Shown here: piece by piece, positions 1 through 7,583 of the stretch | Layout: every line of letters starts with the position of its first letter | How positions within the stretch are numbered: the stretch's first letter is position 1 | Source: Chloroflexota bacterium | Lineage (GTDB): Bacteria; Chloroflexota; Anaerolineae; UBA4142; SHND01 | Reading direction: 5' to 3' | Length of the DNA: 64,000 nucleotides | Assembly: GCA_029778615.1 (NCBI GenBank) | Contig: JAKOPZ010000296.1 | Span: 56,130 to 120,129 of the forward strand | Program-made: the position numbers and the translations under genes | The notes under the pieces: model-generated | The model's database searches: none | Seen by the model: only the letters and a program-made list of their open reading frames with translations | Told to the model about the DNA's origin: nothing

Positions 1-2
1 AA

Positions 3-266
3 ATCGTCGCGCAATTTCCGCTGCGCGTCGCCGACGCGCTATTCGAAATTGGCGTCCAATTCAATGCGGTGAACGGCGAACGCGCGGGCGCCTTGACACG
101 CGAAGCCCAACAGCGCGCATGGATTGCCCAACTTGAACGCGACAAAGAAATCTTGCAACATGCAGCAGACACGCGCGAACATTATTTGCAAACGCTTGAA
201 TCAAATTCACTTTTCCGCGCGCAGGTTCGACTGGGAATATTTCCATCCCGCGAACCCAATCTCTAA
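3..266 (+). CDS. C-terminal end of a protein with coiled-coil tail (5' end outside window)
   Basis: The frame is open from the window edge to a TAA at 264-266. The 87 visible residues are mainly helical (WIAQLERDKEILQ..., then REHYLQTLESNSLFRAQVRLG), followed by a short basic tail. The same kind of tail, a coil followed by a basic amphipathic stretch, ends several glycosyltransferases downstream (for example 6067-7446 and 7584-8915). It is therefore probably the end of another glycosyltransferase or methyltransferase of the same locus. The catalytic part is not visible, so no function is assigned. The stop codon lies inside the heptamer array at 258-286. Confidence 0.6.
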   Translation: MVAQFPLRVADALFEIGVQFNAVNGERAGALTREAQQRAWIAQLERDKEILQHAADTREHYLQTLESNSLFRAQVRLGIFPSREPNL

Positions 267-286
267 GCTCTAGTCTCCAATCTCTC
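258..286. repeat. Heptamer array, TCTCC/AGTCTCT family
   Basis: Four consecutive 7-bp units (AATCTCT, AAGCTCT, AGTCTCC, AATCTCT) run from the last codons of the upstream gene to one base before the ATG at 287. They fill the whole intergenic gap. No Shine-Dalgarno sequence is present. Confidence 0.8.
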
Positions 287-1534
287 ATGTCTCTGCGCGT
301 TCTCATTCAACCCCGTCCGATTGCGCCAACCCAACAAGGCGGCGACTGGTTGCATTTGCAAGCCGTCCTTGAACCGCTGCGCGCGCTGGGCGTTCACGCC
401 GAAATTTCCACAGACCCCCGCGCATCGCTCGCCGCTTTTGATTTGTGCATGATGTGGAGTGCGGTCGAACCAGAGCTCGCGCTGCCGTACTTGTTTAACG
501 CGTGGCGCCAAAACACACGCGTCGCTTTCATGCCGATTTATTGGAGTCCCCAACGCATGTGGAATGCGGATGCGGCGCTGCGCGGCATGGACGCCACCGA
601 CGCGATGCGCGAATTTGAACGTCTGCAGCGCGAGATTTACACACTGCGCGAAGAGGTTCTCGTCTGCGGCGCGGATTTGTTGACCCCCAATTCCGACAGC
701 GAGGGCGAACGTTTGCATCAAGATTTCGGCGCGTCGCGTGAACGAATGCGCGTGTGTCATTACGGCACCACCGCCGCGTTTGCCCAAGGCAACGCGGCGC
801 GGTTCCGCCAAGTTGTGGACGCGGAAAATTTCGTCTTGTGCGTCGCCCAAATCGGTCCGCGCAAAAATCAACTGACGCTGATTCGCGCGCTGCGCGATTT
901 TCCGCATCCCCTCGTTCTCATGGGCGATGTCGAAAATGAACCCTACGCGCAAATGTGCCGCGCTGCCGCCGCGCAAAATCGCGCACGCGTTTATTTTGTG
1001 CCGCGCCAATCCCAAAGCATTGTCGCGGACGCGTATGCCGCCGCGCGGGTCCATATCATCGTCTCTCTTCACGAAATCGGTCCGCTCGTCGCGCTCGAAG
1101 CGGCGGTTGCGGGCGTGCCGCAAGTTGTGACCACCGAATGCAGTATGCAAAATTATTTGGGCGCGCCGACAATTTTTGTGGACCCGGACGACCCGGACGC
1201 GATGCTGCGCGGCGTACAAGCATTGTGGAATGTGCCGCGCACACACGCGTTGGGACAAGAACTGTTGCAAACGTGGACGTGGACGCGCGCCGCCCAAGAA
1301 TTGCGCGAGAGTTTCGAGTGGCTGTTGTCACAACCGCGCACCGCGTATGACGCGTTTCCGAACTTGCTGCGCGCGGACGAATTGCTGCAACAACAGATTG
1401 AACTGTTGTGGCGCGCGCTCGGCGAACAGTCCGCCAACGCGCGCCACGTGGAACAATGGGCACACGAACTGAACGCGCAATTGCGCGCACCGCGTTCACT
1501 CGGTGCGCGCGTCAAAGCGTTGGTGGGAAAATGA
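287..1534 (+). CDS. GT-B glycosyltransferase, family 4-like (group A paralogue)
   Basis: 415 aa. The C-terminal Rossmann half has the family-4 pattern: FVLCVAQIGPRKNQL (about 185), then YAAARVHIIVSLHEIGPLVALEAA containing the E-x7-E motif, then a VDPDDPDAM segment. The N-terminal half has QQGGDWLHL and PIYWSPQRMW, shared with the genes at 2172, 3494 and 4786. It probably transfers a nucleotide-activated sugar during surface polysaccharide assembly on the cytoplasmic face. The ATG directly follows a heptamer array. The stop overlaps the next start (ATGA at 1531). A helical tail ends the protein. Donor and acceptor cannot be read from sequence. Confidence 0.88.
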   Translation: MSLRVLIQPRPIAPTQQGGDWLHLQAVLEPLRALGVHAEISTDPRASLAAFDLCMMWSAVEPELALPYLFNAWRQNTRVAFMPIYWSPQRMWNADAALRGMDATDAMREFERLQREIYTLREEVLVCGADLLTPNSDSEGERLHQDFGASRERMRVCHYGTTAAFAQGNAARFRQVVDAENFVLCVAQIGPRKNQLTLIRALRDFPHPLVLMGDVENEPYAQMCRAAAAQNRARVYFVPRQSQSIVADAYAAARVHIIVSLHEIGPLVALEAAVAGVPQVVTTECSMQNYLGAPTIFVDPDDPDAMLRGVQALWNVPRTHALGQELLQTWTWTRAAQELRESFEWLLSQPRTAYDAFPNLLRADELLQQQIELLWRALGEQSANARHVEQWAHELNAQLRAPRSLGARVKALVGK

Positions 1535-2175
1535 TACGCGTCCTCTTTCAGGTCGAATCGTTCGCGCAGGCGAATGCTTCCGCGCCGCTGCGCGAGGAAC
1601 TGCGCGCACAGCAGATTGCAAGCGAGGTGTCGAACCAACCGCAGCCCGACCTCGCGCTATTTTCCGTTGTTCATTTGTTCGCGTTCGAGGGAGCCGTGTT
1701 CGCGCTGCGCTGTGCCTTGAACGCGCTCGCGCAGCACAAACCGTTTGTCGTCACTCGAACGGACGCGCCGCGCGCGAGCAATCCCCCGCCGACCGCTGAA
1801 GTCCAAATTCACATGCGCGCGTTGGAACGCGCCGCGCAGCAATTTGTTTTGCATCACGCCGCGCGAAGTTTTGTGACGGACGCGAACGAACGCGCCGCGC
1901 TCGCGCAGGATTTTTCGGTGCCGCACGAAAAAATTCTCGACGCCTCAACAGACGCCTACGCGCTAACATTTCGCGCGCTCGCGCAAAATTCCACAGACGC
2001 GTTTGACGATAATGAACGCGCGGTGACCTGCGCGGAAGACGCGGCAGTGGAAATCGGCTGGCTCACGCATTTCGCCGATGCGTACTATTACCAATCCCTC
2101 ACGCCGCAGTTGGAACAAGACGCCGCGCGCGCACAAACCTTGCAAGCGGAGCTGCGCGGCGAAAAACGAAAATGA
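1531..2175 (+). CDS. Truncated group A glycosyltransferase-like protein, catalytic C-domain missing
   Basis: 214 aa; the start overlaps the previous stop (ATGA). Residues 1-135 align by eye with the N-terminal GT-B domain of its neighbours (LFSVVHLFAFEGAVFALR, then ARSFVTDANERAALAQDFSVPHEKILDAS). Where the others continue into the donor-binding Rossmann domain with E-x7-E, this protein jumps to a short helical tail (LTPQLEQDAARAQTLQAEL). This looks like an internal deletion, not a frameshift: the frame stays open, and the ATGA overlaps at both ends are preserved. It is probably inactive as a transferase and may be a pseudo-enzyme or partner subunit. Confidence 0.65.
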   Translation: MIRVLFQVESFAQANASAPLREELRAQQIASEVSNQPQPDLALFSVVHLFAFEGAVFALRCALNALAQHKPFVVTRTDAPRASNPPPTAEVQIHMRALERAAQQFVLHHAARSFVTDANERAALAQDFSVPHEKILDASTDAYALTFRALAQNSTDAFDDNERAVTCAEDAAVEIGWLTHFADAYYYQSLTPQLEQDAARAQTLQAELRGEKRK

Positions 2176-3488
2176 GAAACGGCGACGCATTGAAAATCCT
2201 CTTTCGCCCGCGCCGAAATTATTCGACGCGGCGCGGCGGCGATTTGGTTTCGCTCGAACAAAGCGCGCGCGCCTTGCAAGCATTGGGAGCGGAATGTGTG
2301 ATTTCGAACGACCTTACGCTCGACCTCGCGCGTTTTGACATTGTTCATTTGTACACGTTTGAAAACATGACGGCGATGCTCGAAGATTTTGTGAATGCGC
2401 GCCGTCACAGCAAGCGCGTTGTCGTGACGCCGATTTATTGGCGGCGCGTGTATTGGGATGAAATGCGCGAACGCAATGCCGAGACGCGCCCTGAGTTTGA
2501 CCCCGCGCGAATGGACGTGAACGCACCATCGCGCCGCGCGTTGGTGCATTGGCTCGACGAACAGGCGGACCGCGTGACAATGCGCGTGATTCTGGACGCG
2601 TGCGAGAAAATTTTTCCGTTTTCCGAAACCGAAGGAACTCTGCTTGCGGAAGATTTCAACCTCGCGCGCGAAAAAATTTGTGCTGCACCGGACGGTGTGG
2701 ACGAAGAATTCGCGCAAGGCGACGCGAATCGTTTTTGGGCAAAATACGCGCGGCAGCTCGGTGGCGCGCGCGATTTTATAATGACCGCCGCGCGCATCGA
2801 AGCGCAAAAAAATACACTCAACGTCATCCGCGCGTGGCGCGACGAGACGATTCCGCTCGTTTTTATCGGACGCGCGACGGAACCCGCGTACATGCAACAA
2901 TGCCGCGCCCATGCCGGCGCGCACGTTCATTTTCTCGGCGAAATGTCACCCGCCGAACTCGCGGACGCGTATGCAGCAGCCAGAGTGCACGCCCTCGCGA
3001 GTTGGTGGGAACTCATGCCGCACTCGGCTGTCGAAGCCGCGCTCGCGCACTGCAATCTCGTCGTCACACAAAACAGCCCCGCGCGCGAAACGTTTGGCGA
3101 CGCGTGTTGGCTCTGCGACCCTGCCGACACGCAGTCCATTCACGACGCGATGCGCGCGGCGTATGACGCGCCGCGTCAAACCCAACTCGCCGCGCAGTTG
3201 CGTGAACGCTTTAATTGGGAACGCACAGGAAAAATTTTGGCGAACGCGTATCGTGAATTGTTGTCACATCCCGCGCCACCGCTCGACAATGCGTATGTCG
3301 AACGTTTGCGCGAGGTGACGGCATTGCGCGCCGAAGCATACGCGCTGCGCGAATTACATTATCAAAAATTGGAACAAAACGCGCGCGAGTTACACGACTG
3401 GATGCGCGACTTGGAAAGCAGGCGCGCGGCGCGCAAAAAATTTCCGCGCCCATTCGAGGCAGCGCGGCGCTTTTGGAAACGCGTGTGA
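2172..3488 (+). CDS. GT-B glycosyltransferase, family 4-like (group A)
   Basis: 438 aa, ATGA overlap with 1531-2175. Shows RRGGDLVSLE near the N-terminus, TPIYWRRVYWDEM at about 90, and FIMTAARIEAQKNTLNVIRAW opening the C-domain. The motif region is ASWWELMPHSAVEAALAHCNLVVTQ (E-x7-E), then LCDPADTQSIHDAM. The tail ELHDWMRDLESRRAARKKF is helical and basic. The highest similarity within the window is to 3494-4789. It is co-transcribed with its neighbours. The likely role is sugar transfer in polysaccharide synthesis; specificity is unknown. Confidence 0.88.
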   Translation: MRNGDALKILFRPRRNYSTRRGGDLVSLEQSARALQALGAECVISNDLTLDLARFDIVHLYTFENMTAMLEDFVNARRHSKRVVVTPIYWRRVYWDEMRERNAETRPEFDPARMDVNAPSRRALVHWLDEQADRVTMRVILDACEKIFPFSETEGTLLAEDFNLAREKICAAPDGVDEEFAQGDANRFWAKYARQLGGARDFIMTAARIEAQKNTLNVIRAWRDETIPLVFIGRATEPAYMQQCRAHAGAHVHFLGEMSPAELADAYAAARVHALASWWELMPHSAVEAALAHCNLVVTQNSPARETFGDACWLCDPADTQSIHDAMRAAYDAPRQTQLAAQLRERFNWERTGKILANAYRELLSHPAPPLDNAYVERLREVTALRAEAYALRELHYQKLEQNARELHDWMRDLESRRAARKKFPRPFEAARRFWKRV

Positions 3489-3493
3489 CGAGG

Positions 3494-4789
3494 ATGAATT
3501 ACAGACCGCTCTCGATTTTATTTTGGTTTCGCCGCCGCCCGTATGGACGCGGCGGTGATTTGGTCGCGTTGGAATGGACGATTGATGCGCTGCGCGAATT
3601 CAATGTAACCGCTACCATCTCGGATGACCCGACACATGACCTCGCGCCGTACGATATTGTGCATTTATACAATTTGTGCGACCCGTATTCCGCGACCGAT
3701 TACATTTTGCGCGCGGCACGCGCGCACAAGCCGACTGTTGCCACGCCGATTTATTGGAGTCACGCGCAATATCTCGCCGCGTATGAAAACGAATCACCTG
3801 CAACCTATCCTGAATTGTTTCTCGACGCGCCCGCGCCGCAAGACCAAGCGCGCCTGCGCGCGTCGCGCCGCGAGAATGCAGAATTAGTACACGATGTTCA
3901 ACAGTTGGTGTTCGACGCGGTTGGCAAAGTTTTGGTCTTGTCGAACGGCGAAGGCGAAATCATTCAAAAGGAATTTGGCATCTCGCGCGAAAAAGTTCAG
4001 CTTACGCGCTATGGCGTGAATCCGCAATATCAACGCGGTGACGCCGCGCGCTTTGAACGCGAGTTTGGCGTGCACGATTTTGTATTGTGCGCCGCGCGTT
4101 TTGAACACCGCAAAAATCAAATCGGCATCATTCGCGCATTGCGCGAGGAAAACATTCCGCTCGTGTTGGCAGGTCCCGCGCCCGAACCGCGTTATCTCGA
4201 ATTGTGTAAACGCGAAGCAAGTTCGAACGTTCATTTCGTCGGCGAGCTCACGCCCGCGCAAATTGCCGATGCGGGCGCGGCCGCGCGCGTGCATGTGATG
4301 GCGAGTTGGTGGGAAGAGATGGGACAAGCCGCGCTCGAAGCGGGACTCGCGGGCTGCAATTTGGTCATGACCCAAAATGGTCCGGGGCGCGAATACTTTG
4401 GCGACGATTGTTTTGTGTGCGACCCCGCCGACGTGAATTCGATTCGCATTGCCATTCAACGCGCGTGGGAACGTCCGCGCACCACACAACTTGCGGAAAA
4501 AATTCGCGCGCAGTACACGTGGGAACAATCTGCCGCCGCGACGCGCGACGCGTATGATGAAATTCTCGCGGCAAAACATGTGCCGACCATTTCGCCCGAC
4601 GCGTTGAGCCGCGTCACCATTCGCTTTGCCGAACACTATCACCACATCGAACGCGAACATTTGAAACTCATCGCGGGCAAGCAAGAATTGGAAGCATGGG
4701 CGCTGGAGATGCAAGCACGCTTGGCGCAGCCCTCTCTGCGCGCTGCCTTGCGCGGCGTACTGGATTCGGCGCAAGGAAAACGCGCGTGA
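3494..4789 (+). CDS. GT-B glycosyltransferase, family 4-like (group A)
   Basis: 431 aa from ATG 3494, 5 bp after the previous stop. An in-frame TTG at 3473 would overlap that gene, but the ATG start gives the N-terminus that matches its paralogues (MNYRPLSILFWFRRRPYGRGGDLVALE). Motifs are TPIYWSHAQYLAAYE, FVLCAARFEHRKNQIGIIRAL, and ASWWEEMGQAALEAGLAGCNL (E-x7-E), then VCDPADVNSIRIAI. It ends in the helical tail KQELEAWALEMQARL. A sister of 2172-3488, probably produced by tandem duplication. Confidence 0.87.
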   Translation: MNYRPLSILFWFRRRPYGRGGDLVALEWTIDALREFNVTATISDDPTHDLAPYDIVHLYNLCDPYSATDYILRAARAHKPTVATPIYWSHAQYLAAYENESPATYPELFLDAPAPQDQARLRASRRENAELVHDVQQLVFDAVGKVLVLSNGEGEIIQKEFGISREKVQLTRYGVNPQYQRGDAARFEREFGVHDFVLCAARFEHRKNQIGIIRALREENIPLVLAGPAPEPRYLELCKREASSNVHFVGELTPAQIADAGAAARVHVMASWWEEMGQAALEAGLAGCNLVMTQNGPGREYFGDDCFVCDPADVNSIRIAIQRAWERPRTTQLAEKIRAQYTWEQSAAATRDAYDEILAAKHVPTISPDALSRVTIRFAEHYHHIEREHLKLIAGKQELEAWALEMQARLAQPSLRAALRGVLDSAQGKRA

Positions 4790-6036
4790 ACGTTTTGCTG
4801 TTTCCGCCCACGCACGGCAGCGGTTTGGGCGAACAGTTTCGCCAAACGACCGCCGCGCTCACCGCCCAAGGAGTGTCCGTTACCTTTGCCACGGACCGCC
4901 CTTTCGATTTCAAGCCCGATGTGATTCAGCTCTTTAACGCGCCCGATATTTTCCGCGCGCTGCCGAGTTTTATTCGAGCACGCGAGGTCGACGCGCCAAT
5001 CGTCGTCAATCCGATTTATTGGAATCCCGATCGCTTTTACGAGCAAGGTCTGCCCGAAGCCGACCCTCCGCGCGGCGACGGTGCGGAATTGGAGCAGCAG
5101 ATTCGGAACGCCGCGCGTGAGGCAGAACGCGCGGCACAGCGCGTGCTTTTTCGTCACGCCGCCGTCTTGATTGCGGTCACGCCGAGCGAAGCCGAATTGC
5201 TGGCGCGCGACTTTGGCGTAGACCCCGCGCGGATTGCTATCGCAGTGGATGGGGTGATTCCGCTCTTTGCGCGCGGGACGCCCGACGCGTTTTGGCGCGA
5301 ATATGGCGACCGCCTTGACAAGGCGCACGATTTTGTGTTGTGCGCGGCGCGCGTTGAAATTCGCAAAAATCAATTGAATTTGATTCGCGCGCTCCGTGCC
5401 GAGCCATTGACGCTTGTCTTTGCAGGCGAAATCCTCGCGCCCGCGTATCGCGCCGCCTGTGAAAACGCCGCACGCGGCGGACAGGTGCGCGTATTCTTTT
5501 TGTCCTCCCTTGCGCCGCCGCTTTTGGCAAGCGCATACGCCGCCGCGCGTGCGCACGTGCTTGCGAGTTGGTATGACAATTTTGGTTTAACGCCGTTGGA
5601 AGCCGCCGTCGCCGGGTGTTCGCTGGCATTGAGTCGAGAATGTGGTGCGCGCGATTATTTGCAAAATGACGCGCACTATTTCGACCCCGCAAACCTCGAC
5701 GAAATACGCGACGCGGTGTGCGCGGCGCTCGAAACGCGTCCGCCGCCACAATTGCGTGAACGTCTCTTGAGCGAATATACGTGGGCGCACACGGCGGAAC
5801 AAACGCGCGCGGCGTATGAACACGCGCGCGCGTTGGGCAATCCAACCGACGGCGAATCCTATCGCGAGGATTTGGAACGCGCGCTGCTCGCGTTCTCGGA
5901 ATTCGCGCGTTTGCAAGAACATGCGCGCGCGGCATTGTGGCGCGAAAAAATGGAAATTACAGAAACGCGTGACGCGTACGCGAACGGGCGCGTAATGCGC
6001 GTGTTGAATCAATTGACGCGCCTTGTGAAACGCTAA
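4786..6036 (+). CDS. GT-B glycosyltransferase, family 4-like (group A, divergent motif)
   Basis: 416 aa from GTG 4786, which overlaps the previous stop (GTGA). A longer in-frame reading from 4696 lies inside the upstream gene and is not used. NPIYWNPDRFYEQG and FVLCAARVEIRKNQLNLIRAL mark it as group A. In the E-x7-E region it has ASWYDNFGLTPLEAAVAG: the first Glu is replaced by Asp or Asn while the second Glu is kept. The tail is helical (SEFARLQEHARAALWREKMEI). Role as for its neighbours; activity is less certain because of the substitution. Confidence 0.85.
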   Translation: MNVLLFPPTHGSGLGEQFRQTTAALTAQGVSVTFATDRPFDFKPDVIQLFNAPDIFRALPSFIRAREVDAPIVVNPIYWNPDRFYEQGLPEADPPRGDGAELEQQIRNAAREAERAAQRVLFRHAAVLIAVTPSEAELLARDFGVDPARIAIAVDGVIPLFARGTPDAFWREYGDRLDKAHDFVLCAARVEIRKNQLNLIRALRAEPLTLVFAGEILAPAYRAACENAARGGQVRVFFLSSLAPPLLASAYAAARAHVLASWYDNFGLTPLEAAVAGCSLALSRECGARDYLQNDAHYFDPANLDEIRDAVCAALETRPPPQLRERLLSEYTWAHTAEQTRAAYEHARALGNPTDGESYREDLERALLAFSEFARLQEHARAALWREKMEITETRDAYANGRVMRVLNQLTRLVKR

Positions 6037-6066
6037 ACCTGCTACTTGCTACTTGATACTCGCTAC
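6037..6066. repeat. Heptamer array, CTACTTG family
   Basis: Units ACCTGCT, ACTTGCT, ACTTGAT and ACTCGCT followed by AC-ATG. The array begins right after the TAA of the upstream gene and runs to the ATG at 6067. No ribosome binding site. Confidence 0.8.
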
Positions 6067-7446
6067 ATGGATTTTGTTTTTCTTTCGACGCAAGGTTGGG
6101 ATGAGATGGGCGGCGCGGGACGTCCGACGCATTTCCTCGCGCGCGAATTGTTGACGCGCGGACATCGCGTTTTGTTTGTCGAATTCGTCGCCAGTGAAAA
6201 ACGCGCGGCGGACAAAAATTTTTCGCTGTTGAATTTTTCCGCGTTGGGTTATACCGAAACCGCGCTGCGCCGCGCGTGGTTCGGACTCGCACCGCACTTG
6301 GATTCACGCGAAACGTTATCGCGCGCGCTCGACGCGTTTGAATCACCCAACGCCGAACGCGCGGTCGTGTACGGTGACCCGTTCGTTCCGTTTGTAGAAT
6401 GGTTTTCAATTTTTCGCGCGCGCGGGTACAAAATCGTTTATGATGCGCTCGACGATTTTGAAGCGTTTCCCGAAATCGGATTGTATTTTGCGAATCAACA
6501 CGCGGAAAAATTTCTCGTCGCACAGTGCGACCTTGTGATTGCCGTTTCGACAACGCTCGCGGAAAGATTATCGCAATGGGAACATCGCGCGCCGATTCAA
6601 CTCTTGCGCCAAGGATTCGACGCAAAACTTTTTCGCACAAGTACGGAACGCTCACCGCAGCGTTCCCCGCCGTTTCGTTCCCCTGCGCGATGGAACGCTG
6701 CGGCGAGCGTTCCCTACACGCTGGGGTTTTGGGGACATGTCAACGCGTTCAACATAGACGTCGCGTTGATTGAACACGTTGCGCGCACGCGTCCGCAGTG
6801 GACGATTCAACTCATCGGACCCATTGACCACGACCCGAATTTGCCGCGCGTGCAAGAACGTTTGCGCGCGTTGCCGAATGTGCAGTTGCTCGGACGCGTC
6901 GCGCATGAGGAACTGCCGCGCTATTTGCAAGCGTTCGACGTTGCGCTGATTCCGTTTCCCGACAACGCGTTCAACCGCGCGCGCGACCCGCTCAAAGTGT
7001 TTGAATATCTGAGCGGCTACAAACCTGTCGTCGTGTCCAACACGCCGCAGTTGGCGAACATGCCGTATGTGTACCTCGCTACCACGCCGCAAGAATTCTT
7101 GGAAACAATTGAGCGCGCGGCGGCGATTCCTGTGGAACGCGCGGTGGTGGATGCGTACTTGGACAATTGCACGTGGGCGGCGCGGCTCGACCAGCTGTTG
7201 GCGTGGCTGCGCGAAACCACACCCGCTGCCGAGTCCGCCAAACCAAATACAGCAGATTGGTACGCGGACGCGCGAACGAGCAAGAATGTCCAAGAATACA
7301 TCTCGCGGTCGGAGATACTGCTTGATGAACGCACAAAGTATATTCACTCACTTGAGAGCGATATTAAAGCAAAACAAGCATATATCAACAAATTGCAATC
7401 TTCTAATTTATTTTGGAGTATAAAAAATCTATTTGCGCGAAAATGA
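6067..7446 (+). CDS. TuaH-like glycosyltransferase (group B)
   Basis: 459 aa from ATG 6067; an in-frame TTG at 6046 lies inside the repeat array. Starts MDFVFLSTQGWDEMGGAGRPTHFLA. The C-domain carries LGFWGHVNAFNIDVALIE, PFPDNAFNRARDPLKVFEYLSGYKPVV and a DLVIAVSTTLAE segment. These are features of the TuaH-like transferases used for teichuronic acid or capsule. Paralogues are at 7584 and 10298. Between residues about 190 and 220 the chain is interrupted by a Ser/Pro/Arg-rich stretch encoded by two GGAACGCT-type palindromes (6645-6713), apparently an in-frame insertion. A helical tail of about 60 residues follows the catalytic domain. Confidence 0.85.
   Translation: MDFVFLSTQGWDEMGGAGRPTHFLARELLTRGHRVLFVEFVASEKRAADKNFSLLNFSALGYTETALRRAWFGLAPHLDSRETLSRALDAFESPNAERAVVYGDPFVPFVEWFSIFRARGYKIVYDALDDFEAFPEIGLYFANQHAEKFLVAQCDLVIAVSTTLAERLSQWEHRAPIQLLRQGFDAKLFRTSTERSPQRSPPFRSPARWNAAASVPYTLGFWGHVNAFNIDVALIEHVARTRPQWTIQLIGPIDHDPNLPRVQERLRALPNVQLLGRVAHEELPRYLQAFDVALIPFPDNAFNRARDPLKVFEYLSGYKPVVVSNTPQLANMPYVYLATTPQEFLETIERAAAIPVERAVVDAYLDNCTWAARLDQLLAWLRETTPAAESAKPNTADWYADARTSKNVQEYISRSEILLDERTKYIHSLESDIKAKQAYINKLQSSNLFWSIKNLFARK
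6645..6666. repeat. 22-bp palindrome, GGAACGCT arms
   Basis: Arms GGAACGCT and AGCGTTCC are perfectly complementary around loop CACCGC. It lies inside the glycosyltransferase at 6067-7446 without breaking the frame. Confidence 0.75.
6692..6713. repeat. 22-bp palindrome, second copy, inverted loop
   Basis: Arms GGAACGCT and AGCGTTCC around loop GCGGCG. It is the reverse complement of the copy at 6645-6666 except for one loop base. It lies in the same coding sequence. Confidence 0.75.
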
Positions 7447-7537
7447 ATTTATTTATTTTCAATATGCGCTTTTTGTAGCGATTATTTTTCCCGTATATTG
7501 CAGTAATACAACATAAATAGGTTCTCTGCTATCTAAT

Positions 7538-7583
7538 TTTCACGTTTTACACTTGACGCTTCACGTTTCACGTTTTACGTCGC
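7538..7583. repeat. Heptamer array, TTTCACG family
   Basis: Units TTTCACG, TTTTACA, CTTGACG, CTTCACG, TTTCACG and TTTTACG in unbroken 7-bp phase, then TCGC before the ATG at 7584. The 90 bp before it (7447-7537) is AT-rich and shows no gene or clear terminator. Confidence 0.85.

Noticed and set aside
263..1297. Long minus-strand frame (344 aa) opposite the first glycosyltransferase
   Set aside because: Arg/His/Ala-rich shadow frame created by CGCG-rich codons on the other strand; no start signal or family motif. The same holds for the other long antisense frames, such as 2088-2930, 3884-4774, 39704-41107 and 52385-53233.
3473..3493. TTG start for the 3494 glycosyltransferase
   Set aside because: Overlaps the upstream gene; the ATG at 3494 gives the N-terminus shared by paralogues.
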